A stretch of DNA of 10,693 nucleotides from an uncultured Bacillus sp. (lineage in GTDB: Bacteria > Bacillota > Bacilli > Bacillales_B > DSM-18226): assembly GCF_946478885.1 (NCBI RefSeq), contig NZ_CAMLDX010000110.1, forward strand, positions 1 through 10,693, in the 5' to 3' direction. Position 1 is the first letter of the stretch. Every line of letters starts with the position of its first letter. The notes under the pieces were generated by a model. It saw only the letters and a list, made by a program, of their open reading frames with translations. It had not been told where the DNA came from and made no database searches. A program made the position numbers and the translations under genes. This document shows positions 1 through 5,800 of this stretch, one piece after another.

Positions 1-97
1 AGGAAATATCAGCAAGTCGGGAATCAATCACCGGCTACGAAAAATAGATGAAATCGCTGAGAAGATAAGAAAAGGCCAAATTACAGGAGGAAAATAA
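1..97 (+). CDS. whiA: WhiA, C-terminal end (partial)
   Basis: Only the last 31 codons are present; the gene starts before the window. The readable part contains the helix-turn-helix recognition segment [20 protein letters not shown], typical of the C-terminal DNA-binding domain of WhiA (YvcL in B. subtilis). WhiA pairs a LAGLIDADG-like fold with a helix-turn-helix and affects cell division and chromosome segregation in Gram-positives. The identity rests on this segment and on the position directly upstream of crh, the conserved yvcJ-yvcK-whiA-crh order of bacilli. The TAA stop is at 95-97. The final GGA-GGA codons also form the crh ribosome binding site, so the two genes are probably co-transcribed and translationally linked. 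Confidence 0.9.
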   Translation, partial: GNISKSGINHRLRKIDEIAEKIRKGQITGGK

Positions 98-101
98 GGA
101 A

Positions 102-359
102 ATGGTAGAAAAACAAGTGCAAGTGAAATTACGATCAGGACTACAAGCCCGTCCTGCAGCATTATTTGTTCAGGAAGCAAATCGTTTTTCGTCAGATGTT
201 TTTTTAGAAAAGGACGGAAAGAAGGTCAATGCTAAAAGTATTATGGGGCTGATGAGTCTGGCTATCGGCTCGGGAAGCATCGTGCAATTGATGGTTAACG
301 GAAGTGATGAAGAAGAAGCGTTGCAAAAGCTTGCAGAATACATTGAGCAGGATATTTAA
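102..359 (+). CDS. crh: HPr-like catabolite repression protein Crh
   Basis: An 85-residue HPr-fold protein. The diagnostic difference from HPr is at position 15: the catalytic histidine is replaced by glutamine (GLQARPAAL, Q15), so it cannot pass phosphate in the PTS. The regulatory serine is kept (NAKSIMGLMSL, S46). In B. subtilis, HPr kinase/phosphatase phosphorylates S46, and P-Ser-Crh then acts as a CcpA co-repressor; Crh also binds and affects methylglyoxal synthase. Length matches the family. The ATG at 102 lies 4 nt after the whiA stop and is served by AGGAGG at 85-90, inside the whiA coding end. A strong terminator follows, so crh is the last gene of its transcript. Confidence 0.97.
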   Translation: MVEKQVQVKLRSGLQARPAALFVQEANRFSSDVFLEKDGKKVNAKSIMGLMSLAIGSGSIVQLMVNGSDEEEALQKLAEYIEQDI

Positions 360-367
360 TCCGGAAT

Positions 368-402
368 AAAAAAACTCGCAGATTTTCGCTGCGAGTTTTT
401 TT
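368..402. terminator. Bidirectional Rho-independent terminator between crh and clpP
   Basis: A 7-bp GC-rich stem CTCGCAG/CTGCGAG (375-381 with 389-395) with a 7-nt loop is flanked by an A-run (368-374) and a T-run (396-402). The two runs lengthen the stem and give a U-tract on either strand. It ends the whiA-crh transcript and is also the first clear terminator met by the convergent clpP transcript. Confidence 0.93.
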
Positions 403-577
403 GCACTAAAGGTTTTGGCATGATGACGGGGATTCGACTGCTGTGACCGATCAAGTCCTCTCCAGTCAATATCGAATCACACATGCTCGTTCTTCATGTT
501 TGCCTGACACTTATTAAGGAGTACAAAGCAGAACATTTAGATCAAGGATAGTCTCGCCAATAAGTCAAGGATGCTGT
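403..577. other. Intergenic region between convergent crh and clpP; probable clpP 3' untranslated region
   Basis: No credible gene on either strand. If clpP transcription ends at the bidirectional terminator, this forms an mRNA tail of about 175 nt. It holds a 7-bp inverted repeat GATTCGA (431-437)/TCGAATC (472-478), an overlapping ACTG/CAGT pair (437-440, 463-466), and a distant ACTTATT/AATAAGT pair (509-515, 559-565). None of these forms a compact terminator. An 8-nt direct repeat TCAAGGAT occurs near 542 and 565. The function, if any, is unknown. Confidence 0.5.
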
Positions 578-1177
578 TTATTTCTTATCGACTGCGGTGC
601 TGCGAGAAATAATATGGTCTATTAAGCCATATTCTTTTGCTTGTTCAGCTGTCATGAAATTATCTCGATCTGTATCCCTTGCAATCACTTCAAGCGGTTG
701 GCCGGAACGTTCAGCTAGTATTCCGTTTAATTTATCACGTAAGAATAAAATCCGCTTTGCCGCAATTTCGATCTCAGTTGCCTGCCCTTGTGCTCCTCCA
801 AGAGGCTGATGGATCATGACTTCAGCGTTTGGCAGGGCATAACGTTTGCCAATTGTACCAGCAGTAAGAAGGAATGCACCCATTGAAGCTGCCATACCGA
901 TACAAATGGTTTGTACATCTGGCTTAATGAACTGCATCGTATCATAGATGGCCATCCCGGCTGTGATGCTGCCGCCAGGGCTGTTGATATAAATGGAAAT
1001 ATCCTTTTCGGGATTTTCCGCTTCAAGGAAAAGAAGCTGAGCGACGATAGAATTTGCAACATTATCATCGATGGCACTGCCGAGCATAATAATGCGGTCT
1101 TTTAATAGGCGGGAGTATATATCATAGGCCCGTTCCCCGCGGTTTGTCTGTTCAATAACTGTAGGGATTAAATTCAT
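578..1177 (-). CDS. clpP: ATP-dependent Clp protease proteolytic subunit ClpP
   Basis: A 199-residue serine protease of the ClpP family (S14). The catalytic triad is in place at the usual numbering: Ser98 in [11 protein letters not shown], His123 in MIHQPLGG, and Asp172 in DTDRDNFM. The glycine-rich segment [18 protein letters not shown] (residues about 64-81) contributes to the oxyanion hole and substrate strand. ClpP assembles two heptameric rings and degrades proteins delivered by ClpX, ClpC or ClpE; in bacilli it is central to heat-shock, competence and sporulation control. The start is an ATG with AAGGAGG at 1186-1192, 8 nt upstream. It is monocistronic, with a CtsR-overlapped promoter upstream. 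The N-terminus ([21 protein letters not shown]) is the usual bacillar form, with no extended propeptide. Confidence 0.98.
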   Translation of the reverse strand: MNLIPTVIEQTNRGERAYDIYSRLLKDRIIMLGSAIDDNVANSIVAQLLFLEAENPEKDISIYINSPGGSITAGMAIYDTMQFIKPDVQTICIGMAASMGAFLLTAGTIGKRYALPNAEVMIHQPLGGAQGQATEIEIAAKRILFLRDKLNGILAERSGQPLEVIARDTDRDNFMTAEQAKEYGLIDHIISRSTAVDKK

Positions 1178-1249
1178 TTTTACATCCTCCTTAAGTTATA
1201 ATGAGATCAGCAGCAATAAGTGGAAAATACTACTACTGTTTGCAATTTT

Positions 1250-1278
1250 ATCATACACTGATGGTCAAAAAAGGTCAA
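1250..1278 (-). promoter_or_regulatory. Sigma-A promoter of clpP
   Basis: On the minus strand, a -35 TTGACC (1273-1278) and a -10 TATGAT (1250-1255) are separated by exactly 17 bp. The predicted start is near 1243, giving a leader of about 65 nt before the clpP ATG. The -35 lies inside the CtsR operator. Confidence 0.8.
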
Positions 1279-1279
1279 A
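1263..1279 (+). promoter_or_regulatory. CtsR operator of clpP
   Basis: Two perfect heptads, GGTCAAA at 1263-1269 and GGTCAAA at 1273-1279, are separated by 3 nt. This matches the CtsR consensus RGTCAAANNNRGTCAAA exactly. CtsR is the repressor of class III heat-shock genes (clpP, clpE, the clpC operon) in low-GC Gram-positives. The site overlaps the clpP -35 and most of the spacer, so bound CtsR should block RNA polymerase; relief on heat stress would induce clpP. Confidence 0.95.
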
Positions 1280-1388
1280 TAATTAGCTTTGCAAAGCAAA
1301 GAAATTTATCCGAAGTTTCCTAAAACATCACCTTATCCATTTTTAACCTTAATCGGTTATTTAATACCAGAATCTCTATGAAAGCGGC

Positions 1389-1423
1389 AAAAAACCTCCC
1401 ATTCATAAAAACAGGAGGTTTTT
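1389..1423 (-). terminator. Rho-independent terminator downstream of tRNA-Arg
   Basis: The stem is AAAACCTCC (1391-1399) paired with GGAGGTTTT (1414-1422), with a 14-nt loop. Read on the minus strand it ends in a T-run from 1394 to 1389. It lies 23 nt after the tRNA 3' end, correctly placed to end that transcript before the clpP promoter. The flanking A/T runs could also let it work on the plus strand. Confidence 0.8.
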
Positions 1424-1445
1424 AATGTGGTAGACCCGGTTTTTA

Positions 1446-1517
1446 CGCCCTCGGCAGGAATCGAACCCACATCTCAAGAACCGGAATCTTACGTGCTATC
1501 CGTTGCACCACGAGGGC
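1446..1517 (-). tRNA. tRNA-Arg (anticodon CCG)
   Basis: A full cloverleaf of 72 nt can be drawn on the minus strand. The acceptor GCCCTCG/CGAGGGC has 7 Watson-Crick pairs, with discriminator G at 1446. The D arm is GTGC/GCAC with GG in the loop. The anticodon stem TAAGA/TCTTG carries the loop TTCCGGT, giving anticodon CCG (1482-1484), which reads the arginine codon CGG. The variable loop is 4 nt. The T arm is GTGGG/CCTGC with loop TTCGATT. The 3' CCA is not encoded, so it must be added by tRNA nucleotidyltransferase. The gene stands alone, with its own promoter and terminator. Confidence 0.96.
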
Positions 1518-1548
1518 AGAAAATAATTGTCTGAACCAACGCTTTTCT

Positions 1549-1577
1549 ATTATACTCGATCCATGTTTATTGTGCAA
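1549..1577 (-). promoter_or_regulatory. Sigma-A promoter of tRNA-Arg
   Basis: On the minus strand, -35 TTGCAC (1572-1577), a 17-bp spacer and a consensus -10 TATAAT (1549-1554). The predicted start is near 1542, about 25 nt before the mature tRNA 5' end, a typical short tRNA leader. It diverges from sigL. Confidence 0.85.
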
Positions 1578-1638
1578 GATTTTTTTGGACAGAACAGCGT
1601 ATCTTTCAGTCATAAAATTCTCGTGACGATAATAATAC

Positions 1639-1647
1639 TGTTATAGT
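1639..1647 (+). promoter_or_regulatory. Possible extended -10 promoter of sigL
   Basis: TGTTATAGT (1639-1647) fits an extended -10 motif TGnTATAAT with one mismatch. No good -35 stands 17-18 bp upstream (TTCTCG or TCTCGT is poor). The predicted start near 1654 would leave a leader of about 20 nt with the ribosome binding site AGGTGG at 1661-1666. Confidence 0.45.
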
Positions 1648-1673
1648 AGAATGGAGTAAAAGGTGGTGGCAAA

Positions 1674-3005
1674 ATGGATTTAAAGACTGGTTTAAGGCAG
1701 CAGCAAACAATAAAGTTGTCGATGACCCAGGAATTGACGCAGGCAATTGCTTTATTGCAATACTCATCTCAAGAATTAATAGAATTTTTAGAAAATAAAG
1801 CAATCGAAAATCCTCTGCTGCTGATTGAGTCGGAAAATATCCAGACAATTGACCCACGTTATGACAGGGTGAAGAAGATTAATAATCCAAAACAGGCGGA
1901 CAGGCAAAGCTGGTTGGAGCAAATGGCGAAAAATGAAACATCATTGGTCCATTTTTTGATATCACAGGTGGATTTAGGACAATATGATCGTGAGATGAAA
2001 AGGACTCTAATGTTTTTAATTAACAGTCTTGATGAAAACGGTTATCTTCCAATGGATAGTGATGAGTGTGCCTCCATTTTGGCTGTACCCTTTGAAAAGG
2101 TGGAAGAGTCCGTTCGAATCATTCATGGATTGGAGCCGGTTGGTGTCGGGGCAAGAAATTTACAGGAATGTCTGCTGCTGCAAATTCACCGGGAAGAAGA
2201 GAAGAATCCTCTGGCAGAGAGGATCATTTCAGATTATTTTATTTTATTTGCTGAAAAGAAATGGAAGCATATTGCAAAGCATCTTAGTGTCGAATTGAAG
2301 GAAATTCAGGAAGTATATGATTATGTTCAGTTGCTGAATCCGCGACCGGCTTCAAATTTTTCCTCCGATCAAGCTCCATATATGGTTCCGGACATCACGA
2401 TTAAATGGGATGGAGAATCCTTTTCAATCCATATTTTCGATGAAATACTGCCAAAAGTCCATTTTAACGAAGAGTATTATCAAACATTCAATCAATTTCG
2501 CGATAAGCAGGTAAAACAATTTTTACAAGAAAAGTATCATGACTATCAATGGATTGCCAGAAGCATTGAGCAGCGGAAGGAAACCATTACAAAGGTTGCA
2601 TTGAAAATTGTAGAAAAACAACCTGAGTTTTTTATCTGTGGGCCGGAAAAACTAAAACCGATGACGATGAGAGAAATCTCAGAGGAATTAGGTATTCACG
2701 AATCGACTGTTAGCCGGGCAGTCAGGGAAAAATATGCGCAAACCCCATTTGGAACCTTTGAATTGAAATCCTTCTTTTCAAGCGCAGTCAAAACAGCTAC
2801 AAACGAAGAAACGGGATCTTGGAAGGTAAAAAAAATGATCTCGAAGCTGATCGATGAGGAAGATAAATTAAATCCTTTGTCTGATCAGGAATTAGTTCGT
2901 TTGTTACATGAAAAAAACGATATAATAGTATCGAGAAGAACGATTGCGAAATATCGCGATCAATTAAAGATTCCTTCTTCTGCCAAAAGAAAACGGTTTG
3001 GATAA
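1674..3005 (+). CDS. sigL: RNA polymerase sigma-54 factor (SigL/RpoN)
   Basis: A 443-residue sigma-54 protein with all expected parts. Region I (residues about 8-50) is glutamine- and leucine-rich (LRQQQTIKLSMTQELTQAIA) and contacts enhancer-binding activators. A short, not strongly acidic linker follows, then the core-binding domain (about 70-300). The helix-turn-helix is near 330-352 (MTMREISEELGIHESTVSRAV). The RpoN box, SRRTIAKYR at 420-428, reads the -24 element and differs from the canonical ARRTVAKYR at two positions. Sigma-54 recognises -24/-12 promoters and needs AAA+ activators; in bacilli it serves levanase, amino-acid and acetoin catabolism genes. The start is the ATG with AGGTGG 7 nt upstream. 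The next gene begins 6 nt after its stop, in the same frame. Confidence 0.96.
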   Translation: MDLKTGLRQQQTIKLSMTQELTQAIALLQYSSQELIEFLENKAIENPLLLIESENIQTIDPRYDRVKKINNPKQADRQSWLEQMAKNETSLVHFLISQVDLGQYDREMKRTLMFLINSLDENGYLPMDSDECASILAVPFEKVEESVRIIHGLEPVGVGARNLQECLLLQIHREEEKNPLAERIISDYFILFAEKKWKHIAKHLSVELKEIQEVYDYVQLLNPRPASNFSSDQAPYMVPDITIKWDGESFSIHIFDEILPKVHFNEEYYQTFNQFRDKQVKQFLQEKYHDYQWIARSIEQRKETITKVALKIVEKQPEFFICGPEKLKPMTMREISEELGIHESTVSRAVREKYAQTPFGTFELKSFFSSAVKTATNEETGSWKVKKMISKLIDEEDKLNPLSDQELVRLLHEKNDIIVSRRTIAKYRDQLKIPSSAKRKRFG

Positions 3006-3011
3006 AATGGG

Positions 3012-3269
3012 GTGAGGGGTACGAAACCGACAGTAGTATTATATACACGAAACGGCTGCCATTTATGTGAGACAGCAAAAGACATATTAATGAAATTAAA
3101 GCGTGAATGTGATTTTCATTACGAAGAACGAGATATCAGTTTAAATGACGACTGGACGGAAAAATATGGCTTGATGATTCCTGTTGTCGAAATTGATGGG
3201 AAAGAAGTCCAATATGGACAGGTTGACAAAATATTCATACATGAAAGGCTTACAAAAAGTTGTGGGTAA
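3012..3269 (+). CDS. Small glutaredoxin-like (thioredoxin-fold) protein
   Basis: An 85-residue protein that opens with a beta strand and a redox motif (VVLYTRNGCHLCETAKDIL; C16 and C19 form CxxC). A cis-proline follows in MIPVVEIDG (P57), then a short C-terminal helix. This matches the DUF836/glutaredoxin-like group of thioredoxin folds found next to rpoN and cggR in bacilli. The substrate is unknown; a dithiol redox role is inferred from CxxC only. The first in-frame start after the sigL stop is GTG at 3012, two codons downstream, and no other usable start precedes the cysteines. There is no good Shine-Dalgarno in front of this GTG, so coupling to sigL translation is likely. A terminator follows. 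Confidence 0.8.
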   Translation: MRGTKPTVVLYTRNGCHLCETAKDILMKLKRECDFHYEERDISLNDDWTEKYGLMIPVVEIDGKEVQYGQVDKIFIHERLTKSCG

Positions 3270-3276
3270 TTTTTAC

Positions 3277-3305
3277 TTGAAATAGTAATGTATCCCTGTT
3301 ACTAT
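3277..3305 (+). promoter_or_regulatory. Probable sigma-A promoter of the cggR-gapA operon
   Basis: -35 TTGAAA (3277-3282), a 17-bp spacer and -10 TACTAT (3300-3305). The predicted start is near 3312. This places the CggR operator about 24-60 nt downstream of the start, as in B. subtilis, where the operator lies between promoter and cggR. The spacer and -10 overlap the terminator of the upstream gene. Confidence 0.68.
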
Positions 3306-3327
3306 ATCAGTACAGGGGATTTTTTTT
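3292..3327 (+). terminator. Terminator of the sigL-glutaredoxin transcript
   Basis: The stem ATCCCTGT (3292-3299) pairs with ACAGGGGAT (3312-3320, one bulged G) around a loop of about 12 nt, followed by a run of eight to nine T. It begins about 20 nt after the glutaredoxin-like stop codon. Confidence 0.82.
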
Positions 3328-3335
3328 GTAGCAAC

Positions 3336-3371
3336 TGGGACATAAAATGTCTATGTGGGACAATTAGTGAC
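3336..3371 (+). promoter_or_regulatory. CggR operator (two direct repeats)
   Basis: TGGGAC(N6)TGTC at 3336-3351, a 4-nt spacer, then TGGGAC(N6)TGAC at 3356-3371. This is the architecture of the B. subtilis operator CGGGAC-N6-TGTC-N4-CGGGAC-N6-TGTC. Each unit begins with T rather than C, and the last half-site is TGAC rather than TGTC. It lies downstream of the predicted start and upstream of cggR, so CggR would act as a roadblock or hold polymerase at the promoter. Fructose-1,6-bisphosphate relieves binding in B. subtilis. Confidence 0.93.
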
Positions 3372-3394
3372 CAAACATAAAGGAGCTGCATAAA

Positions 3395-4417
3395 ATGAAA
3401 TCAGTAATAAAAATACAAAGAAAATTATTACCTGACCTGCTTGCGGTTATGCAAAATCGATATCAAATTCTCCAATATATTGGTGCAATGGAGCCGGTGG
3501 GACGAAGAAGTTTGGCTATCCAGCTTGGGTCAACAGAACGCGTGCTTAGAAGTGAAGTAGATTTCCTGAAAAAACAAAATCTGCTGTATAGCACAAGTTC
3601 CGGCATGAGTTTGACAGAAGAAGGAAAGAGTCTTTTAATGGAACTTCATTTTTTCATGCGGGAGATAGCCGGGATTGATCAGATGGAAGCTAGTTTGCAG
3701 AGATGGCTTGGAATTAAGCAAGTTATCATTGTTTCCGGAAACAGTGATGAGCAGCTATGGGTAAAAAACGAAATGGGCAAAGCCTGTGTGGCATGCATAA
3801 CAGACAGCCTGCAAGGAGAAAATACCATTGCAGTTACTGGAGGGTCAACAATGGCAGCCGTTGCTGATATGATGACTCCGTTTTCCGGACATCATGAAAT
3901 ATTATTCGTGCCTGCCAGAGGAGGCATTGGGGAAGATGTGAAAAACCAGGCTAATACAATTTGTTCGAAAATGGCCGAGCGGACACGTGCCAAGCATCGC
4001 GTTTTATATGTACCCGATCAGGTGAGCAGTGATTTATATCAATCCATCATGAAGGATCCGGAAATTCTTGAGGTCTTATCATTAATTAAATCGCCAAGCA
4101 TGGTTGTACATGGAATAGGAGATGCTATTACAATGGCACAACGCAGGAAAACATGTCAGGAAGTTATTGAAAAGCTCGAAGCATCCCATGCAGTAGGCGA
4201 AGCATTTGGTTATTACTTTAATGAACATGGAGAAGTGATTCACAAGGTTCAGACAATTGGTCTTCAATTAGAGGATTTGAAGAATGCCAGAGAAATCATT
4301 GCGGTTGCCGGAGGCTCCACAAAAGCACAGGCTATCCAGGCTTATTTAAAACAAGCTCCAAAAAGTACCATCCTGATTACGGATGAAGGAGCGGCAAAAG
4401 AGTTATTGCAAGGGTGA
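3395..4417 (+). CDS. cggR: Central glycolytic genes regulator CggR
   Basis: A 340-residue repressor of the SorC/DeoR type, the same length as B. subtilis CggR. An N-terminal winged helix-turn-helix spans about residues 25-75 (VGRRSLAIQLGSTERVLRSE). The C-terminal effector domain has a Rossmann-like sugar-phosphate isomerase fold with the phosphate-binding loop VTGGSTMAAVADMM (147-160), VPARGGIGEDVKNQAN (172-187), R250, GEAFGYYF (268-275) and AGGSTKAQAI (305-314). R175, Q185, R250 and E269 appear to correspond to effector-site residues known in the B. subtilis protein. It represses its own operon through the site just upstream; fructose-1,6-bisphosphate is the inducer there. AAAGGAG at 3379-3385 precedes the ATG. 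gapA follows after 52 nt. Confidence 0.97.
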   Translation: MKSVIKIQRKLLPDLLAVMQNRYQILQYIGAMEPVGRRSLAIQLGSTERVLRSEVDFLKKQNLLYSTSSGMSLTEEGKSLLMELHFFMREIAGIDQMEASLQRWLGIKQVIIVSGNSDEQLWVKNEMGKACVACITDSLQGENTIAVTGGSTMAAVADMMTPFSGHHEILFVPARGGIGEDVKNQANTICSKMAERTRAKHRVLYVPDQVSSDLYQSIMKDPEILEVLSLIKSPSMVVHGIGDAITMAQRRKTCQEVIEKLEASHAVGEAFGYYFNEHGEVIHKVQTIGLQLEDLKNAREIIAVAGGSTKAQAIQAYLKQAPKSTILITDEGAAKELLQG

Positions 4418-4424
4418 ATCCCTT
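4410..4424 (+). other. Small hairpin across the cggR stop codon (candidate mRNA processing/stability site)
   Basis: AAGGG (4410-4414) pairs with CCCTT (4420-4424) around a 5-nt loop containing the TGA stop. In B. subtilis the cggR-gapA message is cut near the cggR 3' end in an RNase Y-dependent way, and a 5' stem-loop stabilises the gapA portion. This hairpin is in the matching place. The stem is only 5 bp, so the role is inferred from position. Confidence 0.4.
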
Positions 4425-4454
4425 TTAAAATAAACAAAGATCCTTATATCCTAA

Positions 4455-5477
<1,023 letters not shown>

Positions 5478-5507
5478 AGAGATAATTATATTTTAAACTG
5501 AAAAACA

Positions 5508-5537
5508 TTGGATAATCTCCCAACTTACGACTATAAT
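5508..5537 (+). promoter_or_regulatory. Probable sigma-A promoter of pgk-tpiA-pgm-eno
   Basis: -35 TTGGAT (5508-5513), an 18-bp spacer and a consensus -10 TATAAT (5532-5537). The predicted start is near 5544. B. subtilis has a constitutive promoter upstream of pgk that drives the last four glycolytic genes, which fits. The following hairpin begins about 10 nt into the transcript. Confidence 0.62.
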
Positions 5538-5552
5538 GTAAAATGGGAAACA

Positions 5553-5583
5553 GGGGAGAGGGGTACAAGCCCCACTCCTTTTT
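5553..5583 (+). terminator. Terminator after gapA
   Basis: Stem GGAG-A-GGGG (5555-5563) with CCCC-A-CTCC (5570-5578), one A.A mismatch and a 6-nt loop, followed by TTTTT (5579-5583). Weaker pairs may extend the base. It probably ends most cggR-gapA transcripts, with read-through supplying the longer operon message, as reported for B. subtilis. Confidence 0.82.
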
Positions 5584-5781
5584 GTATGGATAAATTGATC
5601 AGGTCATTATTTTCTTTAGCATCGCTGAGGATTGCAAGGGTTTATAAATTATGTTTCAAAGCTTGATTCGGCAGGCATACTAACATCACAAAGATAGGAT
5701 TTTTCGAACCGCGAATAACAGGCTCCGGCCATTCTCTACATAAGTGTAGGCTAAAAAGGAACAGACTTTATTAATTGCTCT

Positions 5782-5800
5782 AAAGGAGGATCTTCTGTTG
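5782..5800 (+). promoter_or_regulatory. Strong ribosome binding site and TTG start of pgk
   Basis: AAAGGAGG at 5782-5789 stands 8 nt before TTG at 5798-5800. No in-frame ATG occurs until codon 26 (PMQDG), which is inside the substrate-binding region, so TTG must be the start. Confidence 0.9.

Larger units (their letters stand above)
5478..5797 (+). other. gapA-pgk intergenic region (320 nt)
   Basis: The first third holds a probable sigma-A promoter (5508-5537) and a terminator-like hairpin (5555-5583). From 5584 to about 5780 I find no convincing gene, promoter or known riboswitch. The only local structure is a small hairpin CTACA-TAAG-TGTAG (5736-5749). If the promoter is used, this stretch is most of a pgk leader of roughly 250 nt. 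A 26-codon open frame at 5586-5666 has no ribosome binding site. Confidence 0.55.

Noticed and set aside
429..438. GGGATTCGAC resembling the 5' end of tmRNA
   Set aside because: The rest of the tmRNA acceptor and tRNA-like domain and tag sequence is absent; the match is only a few bases.
597..1105. Open frames on the plus strand and in another minus frame inside clpP
   Set aside because: They overlap clpP with its complete catalytic triad, have no ribosome binding sites and show no recognisable domains; they are shadows of the real gene.
1379..1392. Catabolite-responsive (cre) like sequence TGAAAGCGGCAAAA
   Set aside because: It has at least two mismatches to the cre consensus and lies against the tRNA terminator rather than at a promoter; probably chance.
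3007..3015. ATG at 3007 as the start of the glutaredoxin-like gene
   Set aside because: It is out of frame with the CxxC protein and meets TGA after one further codon.
5628..5647. TTGCAA and TATAAA in the pgk leader as a second promoter
   Set aside because: The spacing between them is far too short, and TATAAA has no acceptable -35 at 16-18 bp.
5586..5666. 26-codon open frame in the pgk leader
   Set aside because: No ribosome binding site (the sequence before it is the T-run of the terminator) and no recognisable motif.
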